DNA of 64,000 bases from contig CM041777.1 of assembly GCA_023374045.1 (NCBI GenBank), positions 106,959,810 to 107,023,809 on the forward strand, given 5' to 3'. This document shows positions 59,164 to 64,000 of this stretch, piece after piece (position 1 is the first letter of the stretch; every line of letters starts with the position of its first letter). The notes below the pieces were generated by a model that saw only the letters and a program-made list of their open reading frames with translations, was not told the DNA's origin and did not search any database. Origin of the DNA: Limonium bicolor (Eukaryota; Streptophyta; Magnoliopsida; Caryophyllales; Plumbaginaceae). Position numbers and translations under genes: made by a program.

Positions 59164-59810
59164 CACTACAACATATAAGGTCTATGGAGGCAACTTTTAT
59201 TGCCTCTGAAAATCAAAAAATTGCCTCTGTAGATATTTAGAGGCGACAAAATCGTTGCCTCTAAAGGGTCGCCTCAGTTGATTATGGAGGCAACTAAAAT
59301 GTTTGCCTCAGTTGATTTTACCTATAGAGGCAACTTCAGTCGCCTCCATTGATCAGAACCTATTGGGGCAATCATTATCTCGCCTCCGTTGCTCTTAAAC
59401 TACTGAGGCAATTAGATTCACTCGCCTCCGTTGAGCCGTGTGTAGGATTTGTAGAGAGTAAACAATGGAGGCAACCAAAGCGGGTCGCCTCTATTGACGT
59501 CTTACAAACGAGGCAAGGCCTCCAACTCGCCTCTATTGCTTTGTGTAGATATTAAACTACTCGCCTCGGTTGATACCCAACAAGCGAGGCAAGGATCCCA
59601 ACTCGCCTCCGTTGCTTTGTGTAATGAATAATCAACCGAGGCAACCTTCTTCTACTCGCCTCCATTGATATCTAACAAGCGAGACAAGGATTTTAGTCGC
59701 CTCTTATGTAGAGAATGAACAACAGAGGCAACCTTCATCTCCTCGCCTCTGTTGATTGTCCAACAAGCGAGGCAATTGGAAAGTTGCCTCCGTTGATCTA
59801 CTATTTTCAA
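59164..59810. repeat. CACTA subterminal repeats, GAGGCAA / TTGCCTC
   Basis: GAGGCAA and its complements TTGCCTC and TCGCCTC recur more than 25 times, usually as GAGGCAA...TCGCCTCCGTTGAT modules of 50-65 bases. Each module has a short inverted pair. In En/Spm elements such repeats bind the regulatory transposase subunit. Confidence 0.85.
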
Positions 59811-60119
59811 AAAAAATATATATATGCAAAATTCATATATCAATTACGTTGCATTATTATTACAGAAAAAGGATTTGTAAAATCATTCATTTTACTACAT
59901 TGAACTAATGACATTTCCAGCAAAGATCAATTACTTGTCAATCAAAGTTTCACAATTCTTTCATACACATGTTTACCCTAACAGTTGAAACCATTATCAT
60001 GATTCATGATACACCTCCACTCAAAAACTTGGGGCGAATTCTTTGTGCTTCTTATGTGGTTTATTGGCATCATGACTGGCGTCCTTCGACTTACTTGACG
60101 GTTTTCAGTGACTCCCAAC

Positions 60120-60215
60120 CTAATTCTTTTGAACCTTTCAATTTCTGGCTCGAATAGCAAACATCTGACTCAAATTCCCAATAAACTCCTTCACACCATC
60201 ATCACCTCTGCATAA
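60120..60215 (-). other. Exon-like terminal segment, unidentified
   Basis: On the minus strand a TTATGCAG acceptor is followed by an open frame RGDDGVKEFIGNLSQMFAIR then ARN and a stop. It could be the last exon of a captured gene or of the transposon itself. No family is recognised. Confidence 0.3.
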
Positions 60216-61049
60216 GCAACATAAAATAGTCAAAAACAGCAAGACATTCAAATTCTACATAAGCTACCATATAGCAATTCTGAAGAGACTAGCTCAGGGA
60301 AATGAAACACCATCACATACAGCAACATACGCATGAAACACAGCCAAAGAAGAGACTAGCTCAGGGAAATGAACCTTTGAATCAACTGGGACCAGGCTAC
60401 ACACTAACACTATTTCATGAACTCAAGTATTTAACTGGATTAAGACAGACACAGTTAGAAGCACTACAAGCAGTCTTACAGACATGCCAAAGAAAAAACA
60501 TTTTACTAGGCCAAAAGATTGATGTAAGCATAAGTATCTGCAATTTGACAGTAGTGCAGTGACTTTTCCATTCTTATATCTAAGTCAAAGAACAAATATT
60601 TAATAGTAGAAACTCCAAAAACATCAGTTCATAAATCTCAACATCATGTCCCCAGAGATCTGATAGAGTTCATGTTTATCCTCTAAACTTGATTGGATAT
60701 GCATGCTAATTTCGTAAAGAGAGAAGTTTATAAATGTCTGTGTGTAGGAGGTGATAAAAAAGGCGAAATTACTGCCTCCACCAAAAGAATCTACATATGA
60801 AAGTGAAGAATATGACCAGATGAACAATGCCAGCCAATGACCCAGCAATCAGGGAGGACTTAAAAAATGATAGCGTCTGAAAGTAAATAATGTAATCGAA
60901 AACAGAAGAGTAAAGTTTACGCACATGTCTTTTGTTAGTCTCTGGAGCTTCTTGGTTGTTCCTTATAATTCATCATGTATGTGTCTTCTGTTAAGGTCTA
61001 CCACCACCAGTACAACAACAAAAACACTGTTAAAACAAAGCAAAGGAAA

Positions 61050-61131
61050 AAATGATCTTAATGCTCACATAATGGAGAGGATTGGTATACTACCTGATGA
61101 ACACACTTACGGCTTGCTAATAGATGCTTAA
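61050..61131 (+). pseudogene. PPR gene fragment (CRP1-like)
   Basis: The plus frame reads IMERIGILPDEHTYGLLIDA before a stop. The motif PDEHTY.LLIDA is the start of a PPR repeat and resembles the chloroplast PPR protein CRP1 (At5g42310) as I recall it. Only about one motif is present, so it is a fragment. Confidence 0.4.
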
Positions 61132-61279
61132 AAGCATTCAGACATGACACTTGACACAACAAAAGACTGCACAATTATGATTTTCAACATTCATATCACT
61201 CTCTTACCAAATACGTATAGCGCAGCTAACCAGCTGAGGGATGAGCCTCTTCAAGATTTCAACAAACCCAAGTATATAC

Positions 61280-61400
61280 ATACCTGCACGAGCCTGCTGG
61301 TTTTAATTCAGTTGTTTCAGCTGGTTTCACTTTAGCAGGCAGCAGTACAGAGCTAACAAACCAGCAAATATAATGTCCCACTGCTACCCTATAGCAGCTG
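61280..61400 (-). other. Exon-like segment, unidentified
   Basis: On the minus strand TTTTTTGCAG is followed by an open frame with RVAVGHYICWFVSSVLLPAK and then VKPAETTELKPAGS, and ends at AG-GTATGT. It has good acceptor and donor signals, which is what a captured exon would look like. The source gene is unknown. Confidence 0.35.
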
Positions 61401-61575
61401 CAAAAAACAAAAAAAAAATGTACCATTAACGTATGCAGCAGCAAAACAAGGCAGAAAAGGGAATCCTCTCTTGACTCATGTTCTATAAGAAACAATAATG
61501 CAGTTTAAATAATCACTAGTAGTTCTTTGATCGAGAATAATACATGAAGAGAAACAGAACCATCTCATGCATTAC

Positions 61576-61682
61576 CATTTCAGGTTTGTTAATATAATGA
61601 TTAATTAATTCTTCCCAAAGTTCATCATCATTCTGCATACTAACAAACTCTACAGCCTGATACATTCTGATAGCTTGGAAAC
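61576..61682 (-). pseudogene. VPS41 exon fragment
   Basis: The minus frame reads AIRMYQAVEFVSMQNDDELW then EELINHYINKPEM and stops at a GTAATG donor. This matches the HOPS-complex subunit VPS41 near its conserved DDELWEELI...KPEM stretch. The exon ends exactly where a splice donor follows, showing that genomic DNA rather than cDNA was taken. The rest of the gene is absent. Confidence 0.6.
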
Positions 61683-61894
61683 AGCACAAAAGACAATTAG
61701 AGAAAATATAAATAGATAGAAAAGAATCGTAGCAAGAATGCTAATTAGACTTCAATAGGAAATTCATACCAGTGACCCAAAGAAAATGTGAACTTATAAA
61801 ATCTCACACCCAGATGACCAGGTATATACACAAATTTATTAGCACGAATGCTAATTAGACTTCGCATCAGCTTGCAAGAAAAAAAAACTCACCT

Positions 61895-62045
61895 GAGACT
61901 ACAAATGAGTTATAATGTTAGGCGCTCGCACTTCAGCTTTCTCAGCATATACTATTTTAGCATCATTCAAAACAGATTCAACCAGTCTGCGGTCTACCTC
62001 TCCGGACCTTAATAATATTGAAAGATCCTTCAGCCTTAACATGCT
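61895..62045 (-). pseudogene. V-ATPase subunit E exon fragment
   Basis: The minus frame reads MLRLKDLSILLRSGEVDRRL then VESVLNDAKIVYAEKAEVRA and ends in a stop. This closely follows the vacuolar ATPase subunit E segment with LLRLKEP.VLLRCRE.D and VE.VL..AK..YAEKA as I recall it. Changes such as RSGE for RCRE and the early stop show decay. It is a fragment, not a gene. Confidence 0.6.
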
Positions 62046-62327
62046 ATGGAGTCGGCATCAAATAAATTGTTGAATAAAACATAAAGGAGTTAAACCATCT
62101 TACAGAGACAAAAAAAATGAAAGGATAATAAGTAAGAACAAACATGAGGTAGTTGACTGCAACTAACAAGTGTTTGATGGCTCATCTTATGTAGACCATT
62201 GTTGCATATATAATCAGTAACTAAATCTCCACTGTAGTCTCAGCCAAGATTTTTCCTTCAGTATATAAGCATGATTAGCTTGCCTATTCAACAGTTACAA
62301 AGTTACTAAACAACAATCAATGATATC

Positions 62328-64000
62328 TGTAACACCCCAACTCAATCCAAATGTGGTCTCGCAACTTAGCAGCATATATATATACAAATCACAGCGGAAT
62401 TCTTTACACTCCAGGACCTTGCCACGGTCTGACTACAGAATATACCGAACATTAGTACAAACCAACCTTAACCAAATACATGTCCCTCTTACAATCCCCT
62501 CACATCTTATACATATTACTAACTCAAAATGCCATACGAGTGTTCATGCACACTCGTAGGCCACACTTAACCCATGACGCCTGTACCTCTTCTTACTCTC
62601 GCGACGGCCGCCTCCTGATGTACCCCTGTGTAGTAAAAACAGCCCCCAAAGGGGGTCAGCACGAATGCTGGTACGATCCTCTCATGGCCCCCAAGCTAAC
62701 GTGGCTACGACGACTAATTGTCGATAGCATGGAGGTTGATTAAATGCACAACATAATAGTAAATGCGGTAAACAACGATCCAAATATGAACAATCAAAGT
62801 TCACACACAATGAACGACTTAAATGCGTTCCCTTAATTAGAGAGTTAGTCATTTAACTCCTTAAGTAATGTTCCCTCTTAATCTTAGTCCATCCTTATCT
62901 CACCTCAATCTTAATCTTATCTTAATCTTAGAAACAACCACCCTTTTATAAGAAGTGGATGTGGCTTATCTTAGTCTTAAATAGTACAACCATCCTTTAA
63001 AGAGGAATGGTTGCAACTTATCTTAACCTTACCTTAATCTTAATCTTAACTTATTCTCAGTATACAAACCGTTCCTGGAGGGGAAGGGTTGTAGCTCAAT
63101 TCGAACCTGGGATTTAGGTGATCCCACCGCACCATCTTAATGCCACCTACTCTGGACGGGAGTCCAGCGTAGCTGAGCCGGCAACCGGCCCTAGGCTACA
63201 AGTCCGAAGACAAGTCCTTAAGCGGAAGTCGAATCTGCTATAGATACCGACCCCCTTTTCTTAGCATGCATGACCAGAGATCGGTCCCGGGTTTCCTCAC
63301 TCAAGTTCCAGTTAGTAGTAATCTCAAGACCATGTTTGTTGGTTAACCTCTTTCGGTTCATATCGTCCCATATTAGGGACCGTTCCTTAGTCTCACTCAT
63401 TTCCTTACTAAACGTTGGTTAGTAAGTTCTCATGGTATGTTGTGTTAGTTTTCAAACATCACACAACAATACAATAAATATAATATATTCCGGTTGCATG
63501 CTTTATCTTGTTTAGTGAGCACACAAAAACAAATAGCACACAAGCCGAGGGACACCTCGTTAGCAAGCAGGTCACAAGAGAACTGTACCGTTCACCGTTG
63601 GTCGTTCGGTTGCTTACTCTCTTCTAGAGTCCAAATCCCCAAGTCCTAAAACATTCATTCAGTTTTAGGTTATTAATCACTTAACTTAATCCAACTTACT
63701 TAACTTGCTTAACTTACTTAACCCTCAATGATTCCCACCTAACACCTCTTAAGTCTTACAACTTAATCTCACAACTTAACCTTAAACTTTTAAGTTTATA
63801 CTTAACTTAACTTAATCCCTTAAGTTCTTAGGGTCCTAATCTTTACCACCCTACCAAGGGTATACCTTATTACCTATTACCATCCTTAGAATTCAAAATT
63901 TCTCTCTCTTTTTTTTTTAGGCCCGGCCGAACTTCCGACCGACCTTACCTAAGGTCGGTCCATTCCAGAACATATTACCGCTTGAAAATTCTACCCCGAC
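62328..64000. mobile_element. Probable LTR retrotransposon terminus (truncated by window end)
   Basis: Begins TGTAACACCCCAACTC, the TGTAACACCCC start common to Tekay-type gypsy LTRs, followed by a TATATATATA box. The sequence then changes composition (C-rich blocks, CTTAATCTTA repeats at 62870-63060, GGCCCGGCCGA near 63921). No partner LTR, primer site or coding domain is in the window, so this remains tentative. Orientation unknown. Confidence 0.35.
62860..63060. repeat. TTAATCTTA-rich imperfect repeats
   Basis: CTTATCTTAATCTTA-like words recur, with three blocks of the kind CCATCCTTTAAAGAGGAATGG that are short inverted repeats followed by TTGCAACTTATC. Confidence 0.6.

Larger units (their letters stand above)
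59164..62327. mobile_element. CACTA-like element with captured gene fragments (one end seen)
   Basis: The left terminus CACTACAACATATAAGG at 59164 is a CACTA-type end, followed by about 650 bases of dense subterminal repeats. Behind them lie exon-like pieces that resemble different host genes in different orientations. The matching right end (…TGTTGTAGTG) is not seen by eye before the LTR-like sequence at 62328, so the element is truncated, interrupted or extends beyond the window. No transposase is recognised, so it would be non-autonomous. Confidence 0.6.

Noticed and set aside
60551..60562. AGTAGTGCAGTG as the right end of the CACTA-like element
   Set aside because: It does not match the left terminus CACTACAACA beyond CACTA and has no subterminal repeats beside it.

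Overview
The window is nuclear DNA of a flowering plant, most likely a eudicot. The protein-coding genes have GT-AG introns, a nuclear-type tRNA-Asn is present, and most of the rest is plant transposable elements in an AT-rich background. The species cannot be named from the sequence.

Three host protein genes and one tRNA are supported. (1) 67-4752, plus strand: the 3' part of a multi-exon gene ending in an apparently active serine/threonine kinase domain. It resembles the plant genes that fuse a protein phosphatase 2C to a kinase; the upstream part lies outside the window. (2) 21695-23266, plus strand: a complete four-exon LIFEGUARD/Bax-inhibitor-1-like membrane protein of 244 residues. (3) 49899-54376, minus strand: a complete seven-exon VAN3-binding/FORKED-like protein (DUF828 plus a PH-like domain) of 546 residues. 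(4) 57990-58063, minus strand: tRNA-Asn(GTT).

The space between genes holds datable insertions, many with both ends and target-site duplications (TSDs) visible. 5.1-6.9 kb: two inverted-repeat MITEs, one MULE-like. 7.88-9.7 kb: a LINE remnant flanked by a 17-bp TSD. 10.7-14.4 kb: a decayed Ty1/copia element with both LTRs. 16.05-21.34 kb: an unusual 5.3-kb element with terminal inverted repeats (TIRs) of about 740 bp, each containing a GC-rich palindrome. It encloses a 23-copy 71-bp minisatellite and a 35-codon in-frame repeat, and it ends about 350 bp before the LIFEGUARD start codon. 24.08-30.38 kb: a full-length hAT element with an 8-bp TSD and a broken transposase. 32.0-33.14 kb: a Pack-MULE with a 9-bp TSD carrying a broken PPR gene. 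33.9-47.07 kb: a copia element on the minus strand, interrupted by a 7.7-kb Athila-like element that has gag and protease but no polymerase, and by a 508-bp TRIM. 47.44-49.22 kb: a foldback element with a TTA TSD. From 59.16 kb: a CACTA-like end with dense subterminal repeats. It is followed by exon-like pieces of unrelated host genes (VPS41, V-ATPase subunit E, a PPR protein), which suggests multi-gene transduplication. From 62.33 kb to the end: probably the start of another LTR element.

The candidates for something undescribed are the 16-21 kb palindrome/minisatellite element and the gene-capturing CACTA-like region at 59-62 kb. All similarity calls rest on reading the sequence; no database search was run.
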